From Littorina saxatilis (taxonomy: Eukaryota > Mollusca > Gastropoda > Littorinimorpha > Littorinidae), in contig NC_090250.1 of the NCBI RefSeq assembly GCF_037325665.1, positions 20,035,195 to 20,099,194 on the forward strand: 64,000 bases of DNA. Direction: 5' to 3'. The position numbers and the translations under genes were made by a program. Below the pieces are notes generated by a model. That model saw only the letters and a list, made by a program, of their open reading frames with translations, was not told where the DNA came from and made no database searches. This document shows, piece after piece, positions 21,074 through 63,926 of the stretch; positions within the stretch are counted from its first letter, which is position 1, and every line of letters begins with the position of its first letter.

Positions 21074-23465
21074 CCCTGTGCACAGCTAGATATGAAGTGC
21101 TAAAAACAACATGAACATTTTATCATCACACACTGGAAAAATACAGTTTCTGGTTGCTCTGGAGTTTTTTTCAGTTTATGCTTCGTGTACTTTATTTGTC
21201 ATTTCAAGGACAAATCTTGTGACCACCCCCATCAGCAGAAACATTTTAATGTTGTTTGATAACCGACAATGAATTCTTGAATTCACATACATGTGTATTC
21301 GCAGTAAAAGCTGTCGGTGTTATACATTTACTGAGTTTAGCCCAAAGTACAGGTTTCATTTGTTTCTGTTTGATGAGCTTTTCCCTTCTACTGTACAAGA
21401 GATATTGAACTTTGTGGCTTAATGTATGAACATTTTGCTTTCACCTTGCATTCAACACATGCCATTGTCATGCAGTGTTTCTATTCATAGCGTTAGAAGA
21501 ACCCGGCTATTTTTTTTCATAAGTGATGGAATATCTTTTATTTAGAAAAAGGACTTGTTTCAAACAAATAGATCCATTCTTGTGATGCAATATGCGTTGC
21601 AGCATTATGGCACAAGCTATTTTGCAACATAAAGCAGAATAAATTAGCACAGTTTTGTCTTTGATTTTGGGTATAAAAAAAGGCGGTTCTTAATGGAGCC
21701 CGAAGTCAACGTTACGGAGACTTTGCGAAGTCTTTTTACCGAAAACTTAGTGCTAAAGCTTGTGCGTCCAGTCGACTTGGCCCAGTTAAGAACAGGCTTA
21801 AGGGATGCATTTAACATTGACTGTAATTTGAGTTGAAGTTCACTTGAAAGGGGGGTTTTCATGATAAGGGCTGAAATGCACCATTCCTGTTTTTGCAGTT
21901 GCATGCATGGACACCAAATAATGGTTTTGATCGATTCTTACAACTTACTTCGAGCAGTTGTAAACAACAGTCCATGAGTTGCATGCCACTTTGAGATGAA
22001 ATAGAAATGTTCTATATTCATACAATGTCTGATTAAAAAGCCCAAATCTGAAAGCTGTGTTTCTTTTTAACAGAACAGCTGTTGCATGGCCATGCACATC
22101 TTGCATGCTACTGATATGAGCAACTAGTTGTATGTGAAAAATGTGTATGGTGTAGGAATTGAGTGCCTGGTGGTTTGTCACTTCTCTGACTTATTATCAG
22201 TTGATATTATGCTCGCAGAAATACCAGAAATATAAAGGCAATGTTTAACTGTTATTGAAAAGTCAGAACTTCAAAAACATTGGAGGATTGTGCATTTTGA
22301 TTTTTTTCCTACCATAGCTTAAACTGTCAGAGCTTAATTAAACTCAGAAGACCATCCAGATGAAAAATGTGCTGTTTAATTTCAGTTCTTTGTAAAAAGC
22401 TATATATATATGTGAAGAAAAAACAACAGAAGGGCATCAAGCGGTGCACAGAAACAGAAATCTTGTCTTTTTATCCCCCTAACCGTAAAACTTGTTTCTT
22501 TTGAAAAGAAAGGCTGTGGTGTTTTTCATTTGTTTGTGCATACATTTCATTTAGGTTTGAACTTGTTTTCCTTCCACTGAGGCATGAACTGATGAAGTGT
22601 GTTAAGGAAACAGAGTGAAAGAGTAAGCAATTTCAGGTATTGATTGCTTCTTGTGTATAAAGAGAAATTAATAATGTGTACGAGTGCTTGTGAGTGCATG
22701 CTTGTGTAACGACTGGTCAATAATTCGCTTGTTGCCTCAAGTCGTTTTGTTATTTTCCTGTTTGCTCGTAGAAATGGTCCCAGTCTTTGTCATACTGCCT
22801 GTTTACTAAAAAGAACCTTTTGTTCTACCAGAAGTTGAATGGTAGCAAATACATGTACCGTACTTTCTGATTACTGCACTTTACTATGAAACCTGACTGT
22901 AACATTAGTTGCATCATTGTATTGTGAAATCTTTGGGTTTTCATTTACATATTTTTTCATTTCTTTTAGCTCTGTTCATTTACATGTACTTATTTTTCTG
23001 TTTATTTATGTATTTATTGCAACGTTTTTTTCCTGCATTTATTTGCTGCTTTATCCCCTCAACAGTTCCTAGATGAACATAAATTATTTATTAAAAAGAT
23101 GGGGGACGAACATAAATTATTTATTAAAAAGATGGGGAATAGTTTTCAGTGTTGCACTTTGCCAGGACATGAAATTTTTGCCATCTATTTAAAATACATG
23201 TACCACAATAGTTGTGCACGTAACCAGAATAACTGACAGTTTTCAGTTGATCTGTCATCATTGGTTTTTTTAGGAGACGTGCCATACATCTTAGTGAAAT
23301 CAAGTAAATTGACTAAAACTGTAATAACTATGACTATTGAATGCTGTCAGATACTGAATGGAAATCTGAAGTAAACTAAACACAGTCTCTATTGAAATAC
23401 TGGCTTGGGTGGCAATCCTCTGTTAAATTTGTGATAGCAACTGAGTTATTTTATATTTATTTTGT
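21074..23465 (+). other. UBE2K: Probable UBE2K 3' UTR
   Basis: This is unique, T-rich sequence without coding frames directly after the stop codon. AATAAA occurs at about 21638 (GCAGAATAAATTAG) and much later at about 25563. The true cleavage site cannot be chosen from sequence alone. Confidence 0.45.
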
Positions 23466-23835
23466 ACCCCCCGCGGGTTAGGGGGAAGAATTTACCCGAT
23501 GCTCCCCAGCATGTCGTAAGAGGCGACTAACGGATTCTGTTTCTCCTTTTACCCTTGTTAAGTGTTTCTTGTATAGAATATAGTCAATGTTTGTAAAGAT
23601 TTTAGTCAAGCAGTATGTAAGAAATGTTAAGTCCTTTGTACTGGAAACTTGCATTCTCCCAGTAAGGTCATATATTGTACTACGTTGCAAGCCCCTGGAG
23701 CAATTTTTTGATTAGTGCTTTTGTGAACAAGAAACAATTAACAAGTGGCTCTATCCCATCTCCCCCCTTTCCCTGTCGCGATATAACCTTGAACGGTTGA
23801 AAACGACGTTAAACACCAAATAAAGAAAAAAAGAA
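23466..23835 (+). repeat. Molluscan SINE, copy 1
   Basis: It begins CCCGCGGGTTAGGGGGAAG, continues with GATGCTCCCCAGCATGTCG, and ends GAAAACGACGTTAAACACCA followed by AATAAAGAAAAAAAG. Nearly the same sequence is at 25808-26195, and a minus-strand 3' fragment is at 39418-39528. The A-rich end fits retroposition. Confidence 0.8.
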
Positions 23836-25101
23836 AGAATATTTATTTTGTATCTATCAATCTATCCTGATTTATATACATATTTTAAAAACTGTTGTTA
23901 TAATTGTCTGTCACATAAAATGCATCTGATTAGAAGTAGATGCTAAGGGTTTGAAAAAAGAGGAAGTTTCAAGCGCTCTTTGTCAACAATGACTGTGATT
24001 GGAAATATTTAGTTGAGAGTATCTTAGTGATGGATAAAACAAGTTGATGTTATTACTGCATTCTGTTTTTGTGTGGTTTATGTCAGAGGGAGAATGTGTT
24101 TTTGTGATTCTGTCTATCAGACACTGTTACTTTCTGTTCTTATAAAAATGTGAAAAAGACATACAGTATGATTGTTTTTGATCCATTTCATGCGTCTCAC
24201 TATTTCTTTTTGCGAACCAGAACATGAAGATGTACATGTATTTACATTGAAATCTGATTGATGTTTCTTATTTAATTTATCTTCTGCTAGCCAATGTGAA
24301 CATTTCTTTGACATGATAAGCATAAACAGGGACATGTTAGAATGTTTCCACATTAGTAAAAAATATTGAACTAGTTATCGTAAAGTTAAAGTTATGTACT
24401 GAAATTTTCCAAGCTCAAGAGTTGAGTGAATTATGGTTTTTCCTGTACTTAAGAAAAATCCAGCTTGTAAGGGGTTGTCTATTGTAAGGGGTGTGTCCAG
24501 AAAAGAGATCGGAAAGTCTAACAAACAGATACCTCACTGAACATGTAAGCCTTTGTGCAGTGCGACCTTTCACAGGAAGAGAACAAGTCAGTGAGTTTCA
24601 TGTGGTAATAATGTGTGGATTTGTGCATGGCTAGGTCGCCCTTAGTTTTTGTGTTTGAATAGGCTGACTGCAGGCTACTCATTTTAATAAAGTGAACAGA
24701 CCATCTTTCTTGCTATCTCTGGCTCTTGAAATAAAAACTACATGTCTTGGCACACACGTGGTTGTAAAGGTAATCACATTATTTCCTATCAGTCAGGTAC
24801 AAAGAATATATTCGTAATTACATGAGAATGAGAGTACATGCAGAGTGCGCACACGCACACACACTGTGGTATGGTTACTTTATACATAGGGACTGAGCTT
24901 GGCTTGCATAATGACTGACGTAGGTTGTACCTAATAGTAATTCATCAACCAGGATAAAATTATATAACATGATAAAAGGTCACCAGTTAAAATAATGTAG
25001 TTTCAGTGCGTCTCTTGTAAACTTACACTCGACAGTTTTAGCTCAGATGGAGATGCGTCTTCTCTCGACTCGTTCACTCTGTATGTTATGTAGATGTGTA
25101 C

Positions 25102-25132
<31 letters not shown>

Positions 25133-25689
25133 TGGTGGTGATGCTGATACAATGTACCAAGTTTCATTTCAGGCACTCTGTCATCATTGTGAAGTAACTT
25201 TCCCTCTGTCTCTCTCTTTCTCTGCACACCTTTTTTTCTGTACCTTTTTTTTCTGGTCAATATCTTTCAGGTGTCTTGCTACAGGTAGTTCCCATACTTT
25301 TCAGAATGAACCTTCTTTTTAGCCAGATTTGATTGGGGGGGGGGGGGGGGTATATGTCTCGACTCACAGGCTGTGTTCCTTGTGTTCTGCAAGATCCTAC
25401 ATTGTATTTTAATGTAAGGGGGATATAAGCTGTTAACTAATAAGTGCAAGTATTTGGAAATGTATTGGTGCGGCAAGAAAATATATTATTGTAGCGGAAA
25501 AGAAGGCGGCAAAGCTATTTCATGTAACTGACTTTTTTTGTATGTGACAACTTGCCTGAAACAAATAAAATTCACATGAAGAAAAATGAATATATTTTTG
25601 TGTGGAATGTTATGTTACTTTTTGTTAACCCTTCATCTCACAACTTACATCTGGAACCTCCTTTGAAGACCTACCAAAATCTGAGAAAT

Positions 25690-26332
25690 TCAGGTTTTAA
25701 AAAGGAACTTAGGAAGTACATGTAGTCTCAAAATGGGGGTTAACATACAGAGGTTATGAAGAGAAAATCTGAAAAAGCAAAGTCTTAAAAGTGGGGAGGT
25801 CTTAATTTGGGGGTTAGGGGGAAGAATTTACCCGATGCTCCCCAGCATGTCGAGAGAGGCGACTAACAGATTCTGTATCTTCCTTTTACGTGTTAAGTGT
25901 TTCTTGTATAGAATATAGTCAATTTTTGTAAAGATTTTAGTCAAGCAGTATGTAAGAAATGTTAAGTCCTTTGTACTGGAAACTTGCATTCTCCCAGTAA
26001 GGTAATATTATTGTATATTGTACTACGTTGCAAGCCCCTGGAGCAATTTTTTGATTAGTGCTTTTGTGAACAATTAACAAGTGGCTCTATCCCATCTCCT
26101 CCCCCCCCTTTCCCCCCCCCCCCCCCTCCCCCCGTCACGATATAACCTAGAACGGTTGAAAACGACGTTAAACACCAAATAGATAAATAAAGAAAGAAAA
26201 GCTTTTAAAAAGGAACTTGGGAAGTACATGTAGTCTCAAAATGGGGGTTAACATACAGAGGTTATGAAGAGAAAATTGGAAAAAGCTAAGTCTTAAAAGT
26301 GGGGAGGTCTCAAAAGAGGGGTTCCACTGTAC
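25690..26332 (+). mobile_element. pogo-like MITE with SINE insertion
   Basis: About 110 bp (25690-25808, AAGTACATGTAGTCTCAAAA onward) is repeated at 26204-26312 on either side of a SINE. The right end reads, on the minus strand, TACAGTGGAACCCCTCTTTT, a typical pogo/Tigger-style terminus. The left end is not clear. Confidence 0.5.
25808..26195 (+). repeat. Molluscan SINE, copy 2
   Basis: This is the same SINE as at 23466, with a poly-C expansion near 26099-26132. Its 3' end is GACGTTAAACACCAAATAG. It is flanked by direct copies of MITE sequence. Confidence 0.8.
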
Positions 26333-26740
26333 CGTCCCCCTTCAGTAGTTGTATGTTGGTTGGTTGTGTACAAAAGAGGGGTTTCACTGTACCGTCCCCC
26401 TTCAGTAGTTGTATGTTGGTTGGTTGTCTACAAAAGAGGGGTTTCACTGTACCGTCCCCCTTCAGTAGTTGTATGTTGGTTGGTTGTGTACAAAAGAGGG
26501 TTTTCACTGTACCGTCCCCCTTCAGTAGTTGTATGTTGGTTGGTTGTGTACAAAAGAGGGTTTTCACTGTACCGTCCCCCTTCAGTAGTTGTATGTTGGT
26601 TGGTTGTGTACAAAAGAGGGGTTTCACTGTACTGTCCCCCTTCAGTAGTTGTATGTTGGTTGGTTGTGTACAAAAGAGGGGTTTTACTGTACCGTCCCCC
26701 TTCAGTAGTTGTATGTTGGTTGGTTGTCTACAAAAGCAGG
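26312..26740 (+). repeat. 60-bp minisatellite, seven copies
   Basis: The unit contains AAAGAGGGGTTTCACTGTAC, then CCCCCTTCAGTAGTTGTATG, then TTGGTTGGTTGT. TTCAGTAGTTG recurs exactly every 60 bp from 26341 to 26701. Because 60 is a multiple of three, several frames on both strands stay open and give 20-residue repeat peptides (for example KRGFTVPSPFSSCMLVGCVQ); these are not taken as genes. Confidence 0.93.
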
Positions 26741-27249
26741 AACACTTGCATTGCTGCATAGGCTTATAAGCAAACTATATGTGTTCTTTGGCTCAACCTT
26801 TTTGTCTGTTTGTGCCCTTCGGATTCTCTGCACACCTGGCAATAAATTGAATAATACATATATTTGCTGGTTATTTCAACATTTCTCATTCTCTCGAGTG
26901 CTTACTTCCCTTCATGAAGGGATCTCATTTTAAGGCATTTGCCTCAACTTGGTTATGATTACTGAACCTTTTTGGCTCACTCACCTAAATAATCAGTCTC
27001 AGTAATGAGCAGTGTTCGTCTGTATGGGCTGGCTGGCTGTGAACAAAAACCTTAATGTTGAGGTTTAGTTTGATGACCTCCAGACATGCCTCAAATCTGG
27101 TTCAAATTTCAAGGTCACAGTGTGGTCATGTTTGGGCCAAACAATAAATTTCTTCCGTTTTGATCTTATAATTTACAACAAGCCATTGCACAACTACAGG
27201 ATTTTTACCCATATAGCCCACAAAAAATGATGCCAAAACAAGCCTTTTA

Positions 27250-27640
27250 CGGCTTCTGACAAGGCTTCTTCTTCTGCGTTCGTGGGCTGAAACTCCCACG
27301 TACACTCGTGTTTTTTGCACGAGTGGAATTTTACGTGTATGGACGTTTTTTTCCCCGCCATTTAGGCAGCCATACGCCGTTTTTGGAGGAAGCATGCTGG
27401 GTATTTTCGTGTTTCTATAACCCACCGAACTCTGACATGGATTACAGGATCTTTTTCGTGCGCACTTGGTCTTGTGCTTGCGTGTACACACGGGGGTGTT
27501 CGGACACCGAGGAGAGTCTGCACACAAAGTTGACTGAGAAATAAATCTCTCGCCGAACGTGGGAACGAACTCACGCTGACAGCGGCCAACTGGATACAAA
27601 TCCAGCGCGCTACCGACTGAGCTACATCCCCGCCCCTCCG
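27250..27640 (-). repeat. tRNA-headed SINE, minus strand
   Basis: On the minus strand the head at about 27637-27560 reads GGGGATGTAGCTCAGTCGGT AGCGCGCTGG, an A box like that of a tRNA, followed by GAGTTCGTTCCCACG as a weak B box. The body ends in CCCACGAACGCAGAAGAAGA. A headless copy of the body lies at 54950-55208. The tRNA-like part does not make a convincing functional tRNA. Confidence 0.8.
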
Positions 27641-28565
27641 ACAAGGCTGATACCAGTCTTCTTCAAAATGGCAAAACAACACTGCTAAGCACAACAGCTG
27701 AACCAAATAAATTTGTATGGGTAGAAAATGAGTTGTTCTTTCATTTGAGATCAAAAACGGGGTCACTCTTGCTTATTTTGATTTTTGTGTGTATTTTAGT
27801 GTCTGCAAGTTTGCTTTTGCGAATTTGATTTCGGTCCTAGGTCTCCGGTCCACTGCATAAACACTAATTCATGAAAAACAATACTCTTTATTTTATATAG
27901 TAGAGGAATGAATTACCTTTCTGGCAATATACTTGGTTTTAACATAATTGGCTGCATCACAAAGATCTACAGCTAAAACCTACTTTTTTATGACGGGTAA
28001 TGAAGACATTGGTCTGGTTGATCCTGGTCAAATTGAAGGTGGAAATGGGATCGAGTTTGTGATGGTGGTTGATGTTTCTTGTCTTAAGAACCCAGGGGGT
28101 CGTCCAAGAACGATTCATCATGTCTTATGCTCTGTTTTGTTCTCAACTCTTTAAAATGTGGAAAGCTGTGAAGTGAAAGGTGTGGAGTCACTTGAGCATC
28201 TTATAGCCCTCGTCTCATTAGCATGTGGAGTTTTCTGTTGGGCTCTGGTCATCAGTTTGTGCTTTAACCAGCTGAAGAAACCACACCAAAGACCTGTTAT
28301 CATCTGAGCCCCGATTCAACTGTGGATGAAAAGTAGGTAAAAGGCACAGGATTATTTGTGTGCATGTGTGAAAGCAGTCACCAAGTGCACTGCCATTTTG
28401 ATGTCATTTCATGATCTCTGCTCTCTGGTGCTTGGCCGCGATAGGTTTCATTTTGCAATTGAATTTGATAGGGTGCCATTCCTCGATTATTTGTAAGTGA
28501 AATAAATATTGATATATGCAGATCTGAATAAATAAGCTTGTACCCAATTTTGCACAATATCATTA

Positions 28566-28727
28566 CATGGGTGCAACCTGGAAAATTCCAAAAACCGGCA
28601 AAAGTTGAGGTCCAGCTTTTTTAGTATTTAAAATGCCAAAAAAAACCCTCTCCTGGAACAAAAACATCGGCAGCCGATGAAACCAAAAACCGGCTGCCGG
28701 GGTGTAGCCGGCAGAGTTGCACCCATG
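28566..28727 (+). mobile_element. Family C DNA element, copy 3 (162 bp)
   Basis: The ends are CATGGGTGCAAC and GTTGCACCCATG. TCATTA occurs immediately on both sides (28560-28565 and 28728-28733), a perfect 6-bp duplication. Internal CCGGCAAAAG and CCGGCAGCC hairpins resemble copy 1. Confidence 0.85.
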
Positions 28728-28733
28728 TCATTA

Positions 28734-30430
28734 TATGGCAGTAGCAGCAGATATGCCAAATTCTGGAGTGACTGACTGCTTGTGTGAATATTTTCACTTG
28801 TAGGGCATGTATGATTGAAATCTTTCACACGGACACATCAATTCAAACAATCAATCTTTAAGTCAATTTTTGTAATCATCAAACCATGCACTTTTGGTTA
28901 ATGCCAATCAAAAATTCAGTTATGGCAAGTCGTTCCTCTTATCCAGACCAGGAACACAAAACTATTGACAGCATACGCAGAACATGTAAGGTTCTGGTAG
29001 ACCATAAACAGAACAGTAATTCTCAGGATACAGACTTGCATAGGCTGAATTGGTAACACCTTTCTGTGTAAATAAGAGTGAAATTCCCAGGAAAAAACAA
29101 AAGCAACACAGAAAATTTCTTCCATCTGTACAAAGACCAGAAATAAATTATAACAGTTCTAAAACGAACCATATTTACAAATTCTGAAAGTGTGGTAGTT
29201 ATGGATAATTTAGATATAAACAATGCTATTTACACCTGTTTGAAGCATGTATTTTTTTCACAAGACAACCAAACAGGATCAAGGTGCAAACAATACTGAT
29301 TCAATGTTTTTTGGTACACATACAGTTCCCACCATGAGCACGACCAAACCACACACTCCCGCATCCACTCTGACATTACACTATCAAGCATCTCATCATT
29401 CCCACAACTTTTCTGTGTACAGTGAAATCAACTGACACAAATGAGTATCCACAACTCGGTGCAATAACTAAGCAAGACAAAAAATAAAGAACAAAATGTG
29501 AAAGGTTTGTCCAATCACCCCAGTGAAATAATGTTCAACAATTCCCGTTACATGCTACACAAAAAGCTGCAACAAAAGTGCTGTCAATTTATCAGTCGTC
29601 ACGTCTCAATCTGAATAATGGCAAGTTAACACAGCGGTTTGGCACAGGCAACACCCATGCCCAGAGAATATATACAAGTTCACAGTGTAACTAACATAAA
29701 ACCCTTCAGAAGGACATTTTTGTCCAAGTCGGCAAGTGAGCCACCATAAAATTATTCCTCTTCATTTGCTTACCATAATTTCTACTCTAATGCATACACT
29801 TTTGCCTCTCAGCAAAACATGCGGATTTCACACTACATTCATATCAAACCTCTACGTATATGAGGCAATCACCAGGATTCAAAGGAAACATCAACTGAAG
29901 ATAAAAACAAATGAATATAACCATGTCTAGACAGGAAGAGTTCCTCTCAATGCCACACAAGACGTGGCACAATGATGAAAGCAGCCAACCTGACCTAATG
30001 TATCCCCCATAAGGCTGGGAAGCATTAAGATCATATGATGATTACCTGATGTGGATGAGTGCATGTTTATAAACACAACAGGAATGTTATAAATGACACG
30101 GGACATTTTCAAAATGTGGTAACAGCTCAGGCTGCTCAGCCCTTGATGCAAAGACTAAGTGCTAGATAATGTGGCAATAAGACACTAGAGGCACACAAAC
30201 TCTGATAAAACACCTCTGAAAGTGACAAACAGTGAACAGATCCAAGAAGCCTTCACACATTAATCTGCTTCTTTTGCATCTCAAACCATACATTATCTGG
30301 TGGTTGTGTACAACAAAAGCAGAGGAACCACCAGGAAACACTTGGGGATTCTGACAAGTTCCTCAACTTTCATGCCTGCTTGTGTTCTCCTGAAGCAGAC
30401 ACTGCCACTTCAGTCCAAGGGCATTCCTTC
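28734..30430. other. No gene recognised between the family C element and the OGT 3' end
   Basis: This is unique sequence with no coding signal. It might include a long OGT 3' UTR on the minus strand, but no minus-strand AATAAA was found within it. Confidence 0.4.
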
Positions 30431-30432
30431 TT

Positions 30433-31209
30433 AGGCCAAAAAAAAAAAATGCTTTGGTTACGGTTTCATGGCCAAAAAAAATAGGGTAGGTAGGTCGATT
30501 AAATTTTTTTTTTTTTTTTTTTTTTGTTTTTTGGTTGGTCCCTCTTGAAATGATAAAAATATTTGTGTATGCAGGATATTCGAGGTATTTTCATATTGGT
30601 GTATTTGGAACCACAGATATTAATTACTTTTTCATGTTAAGAAAAGAAAACTGGACATACCCTTTAAACTGTATAGTGCCACTAGTGAACACAGTTTTCG
30701 AGAGTCATGCCAAAGTCCAGTTCGAAAGAGTCTTCGGGCTCGGCACTTATTTTCGTCGACCCAACACATTTTATCCCGAACAGTTTGCCGTCCAAAGTTG
30801 GATGAAAATCATGAAAAATGTCCACCAAGGTTGCACTCTTCGAGTACCGACTTATCAGTCGTGTTTGTTCGATATGAACGCACTTTCCGAATACGATTGC
30901 AAAAACGTTCGCGCAACGAACGAACGCACGAGACTGACTTCCCTTGGATATGGGAGTTGTAAAAAGCGGAGTGGTGTCCCTTGTCGGGCTTGTTGTTGTC
31001 TGCTCGCCGGCGATCGATGTTTTCTCTGTGCCGTGGTGTTGTCGTTTTCGGTGGGTTTTTGTGTGTGTGTGTGTTTTTTTGTGTGTGTATGTATGTGTTT
31101 GGTTCATTTTATTTTTAGCTTTAGGACCAAAAAAAAAGTTTAGGGTCGGCCCAAAAAGTTAGGGTCGGTCGGGAAACCGTAACCAAAGCATTTTTTTTTT
31201 TTGGCCTTA
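30433..31209. mobile_element. Family B-like TIR element (777 bp) close to the OGT stop
   Basis: The left end is AGGCCAAAAAAAA then TGCTTTGGTTACGGTTTC; the right end is GAAACCGTAACCAAAGCA then TTTTTTTTGGCCT, its inverted copy. Inner borders share AATAGGGTAGGTAGGTCG-type sequence with the family B MITEs. A plus-strand frame (30535-31143) and a minus-strand frame (31107-30682) are open, but neither shows a domain. The element lies 116 bp beyond the OGT stop codon. Confidence 0.7.
31108..31113 (-). promoter_or_regulatory. OGT: First AATAAA after the OGT stop codon
   Basis: Reading the minus strand from the TGA at 31327-31325, the first AATAAA is here, 212 nt downstream and inside the family B-like element. 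Its use as poly(A) signal is inferred only. Confidence 0.35.
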
Positions 31210-31324
31210 GCACTGCTTATTCTTGTCTTTCACTACCCTCTGGTGTGTTGAGACACAGTATCTGGGGTGTTCCCGTCTTTTTTTGTACCAGTCAGAACTG
31301 GCCTCTTTCGGTAAATGCAGTAAG

Positions 31325-61543
<30,219 letters not shown>

Positions 61544-61800
61544 TGGTACTTGAATCAAGATGGCGGAGTTGGCCACTATGTCTGGACAGCTTCCAAGCTG
61601 TAGAATCGGCAATTTACTGTTATTTTTGAGAACAGAAAGGTGGTATATTCACTTAAAAGAACACTACGGATATCGAAGCACATGAAGTCCTCCGGAAAGT
61701 TCGTTCTATAAAAATATATCGCAGAATCTTGCTGGCTTCTGCGACGTACACATCTATCCCCACGCAGCCCAAATGCGGTTACGATGCAATCACGTGATCA
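61544..61800 (-). promoter_or_regulatory. OGT: OGT promoter and 5' UTR
   Basis: Directly upstream of the OGT start is AAGATGGCGGAG (61558-61569), a YY1-type motif that commonly overlaps start sites. A palindromic E-box, ATCACGTGAT (61789-61798), lies about 250 bp upstream. No TATA box is seen. The start of transcription is not known. Confidence 0.5.
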
Positions 61801-62033
61801 AAAATTTAACATGGGTATTTTTAACAACACCAATTTTTTTAATTTTGGAACGTTATATACTACCTAGAACAGAGTTTACTATACTGTCTATACATTTTCT
61901 ACAAAAAATGTGACTAAGTAGTAATAATATCGACAGTGACGTCATTAAACACCATGGCATGCATACCCGATGGTATGGAAGGCCATTATGCTCACAACAG
62001 GTCTGCGCGGATATTTATTCCTCGACTAGTACC

Positions 62034-62656
62034 AGGGCCGGACTACCGGGGGGGTTATGGGGGTTGCGCAACCCCCCCCCCCCCCCTAGCCTAAACATGT
62101 ACCTTACTTTTTTAATTTTTTTTATTATTGCTTATTTTATGCCGTTTCATGCAAGGAGCGACCATTTTCCTATCTCAGAATATGACCTACCCGTCAGCTT
62201 CAGGGGGCTTCGCCCCCTGACCCCCACAACGAGGGGGGGGGGTGGGTTCTAGGGTTTTCGGACCCCCCCCCCAGCCAAAAAATAAAAATATTGAATGAGG
62301 TATGCATTTCTTTATTTTAAATTCAGTTTCCATTTTTGGGGTATTAATCAGTGACAAAATCTGCTGCCTGAAACTGGTAATGATCATCCTCAGAATGCAC
62401 CAGATTGCACCATTTTGCATCCTTTTTTTCAAAATTTTCCGGGGGGGCATGCCCCCGGATCCCCCTAGCAAGCTAGGCGCTTCGCGCCGTCGGCTCGGCG
62501 CTTCGCGCCTTCACACCCATATCTTCACAATATACTTTTGAAAAAAACCAGTCATAAAATGAACTGATCCGCCCCTGCCGCCAGGGGGGACATCCCCCTG
62601 GGCCACCACTGGCAACCCCCCCCCCCCCCCCCGTCCTCTTCGCCTAGTCCGGCCCT
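62034..62656. mobile_element. hAT-like element with CAGGGCCGGAC ends
   Basis: CAGGGCCGGACTACCGG at the left and CCTAGTCCGGCCCTG at the right are inverted copies. AGTAC lies on both sides. Inside are G/C runs, GGGGGCTTCGCCCCC hairpins and a second, nested end (TGATCCGCCCCTG near 62568). No coding frame was recognised. Confidence 0.65.
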
Positions 62657-63882
62657 GAGTACTACGTACATAATCTATGTAGGGCGACACGTGTGGGCTC
62701 TGTCCAAGTGTGTTATGTTTGACTGACACAAAGGCAACAAAACAAAGTTCTTAATCAAAAGAGGCTGATCGTGATCGACTCAGGGGCGGATCCAGAGGGG
62801 CCGGGTCAGTTTCCGGACCCCCCCCCCCCCCTTATCCACCACCCCCAGCCTAAAAGAACTCTTAAAAAAAGAGAGAAAAAAATGAAAAAAGAAGAAATAA
62901 ATAAATTTATCAAAATGTTTCGGGAGAGCATGCCCCCGGACCCCCCTAGGAGCCGGCCTTTGTCTTCAGTCTAAGTGACGGTTTTGGAAAGTAGTAATTT
63001 GTTGGCTCAGGTTGCACCAGATCGGTCAATTGTCCTTGTTTAACATTAATGTTTAGATCCAAATTTGTCTTCTTAAATTTACTTTTTGGAAGGTGTATTA
63101 GGGGAAGTTTCTTGGCTGGCTCAGATTGCTCCTTTTTCCTTGTTCAGTTTATCAACTTTTTCCGTCTGGGCCGGGGTGGGGGCATGCACCAAGACCATCC
63201 TCAGTCACACCGTATACCGTGCTTGCACTAGGCAAATCTGTCCGAAGCGGTTGCACCCTTATTTTTCTGTCCGAAGGGAGACACGCGACGTAAGTTTCTG
63301 CACAAAATCACCTGTAATTCCTCACAAATGACATATCATCACAAAAATACTGTTTGTACTTTGGCCTAAGGTGTCATAGCATCATATCATCGATTTGTTT
63401 CATTGCTTCAATGTGTTTGTGAACGTTGGCCTTCAAGTATTTACACATTTCAAGCGCATTATGTGCAAATTTTGACTCAGTTCCGCAGTTACTAGGGAAA
63501 TTCAAGCACATGAGAAAGGCTACGCGCGATTGTAATGTGATCTATGGTCATTTCTTGACATCTGGGTCAGATGATATGATTTAAAGTGGTGCAGTAGCGT
63601 CATATTTCATGAATCTGTGAAGACATTCAAAGATTTGTCGGTTGCGCATCTCCGAAGTGGCTGGTTGCGCATCTCCGAAGTTTTAGCTTTGCTCGGTTGC
63701 GCATGTTTTGCCTATATTATGCTAAATAAAATTAATGATGTTGATCGTCAGCGCCCACCCCAATTTTTGGGGCCGCCCGGAGGATTTTTTAATATTTTTG
63801 TGTGTGATTTTCATGCTCCAAAGTGACATTTTCGCATCTGACAAGGCATGTACATGAATTCAGTGCAATGTTGTGTGTGCGC

Positions 63883-63926
<44 letters not shown>

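Noticed and set aside
26299-26769. Long repeat-peptide frames on both strands (20-residue repeats)
   Set aside because: They arise because a 60-bp minisatellite unit is divisible by three; frames stay open on both strands and show no domain.
27555-27640. tRNA gene on the minus strand
   Set aside because: The A box is good but the B box is poor and the sequence runs on into a SINE body; a headless copy of the body exists at 54950.
30535-31143. 202-codon plus-strand frame as a host gene
   Set aside because: It lies wholly inside a TIR-bounded element, has no recognised domain and overlaps an equally open minus-strand frame.
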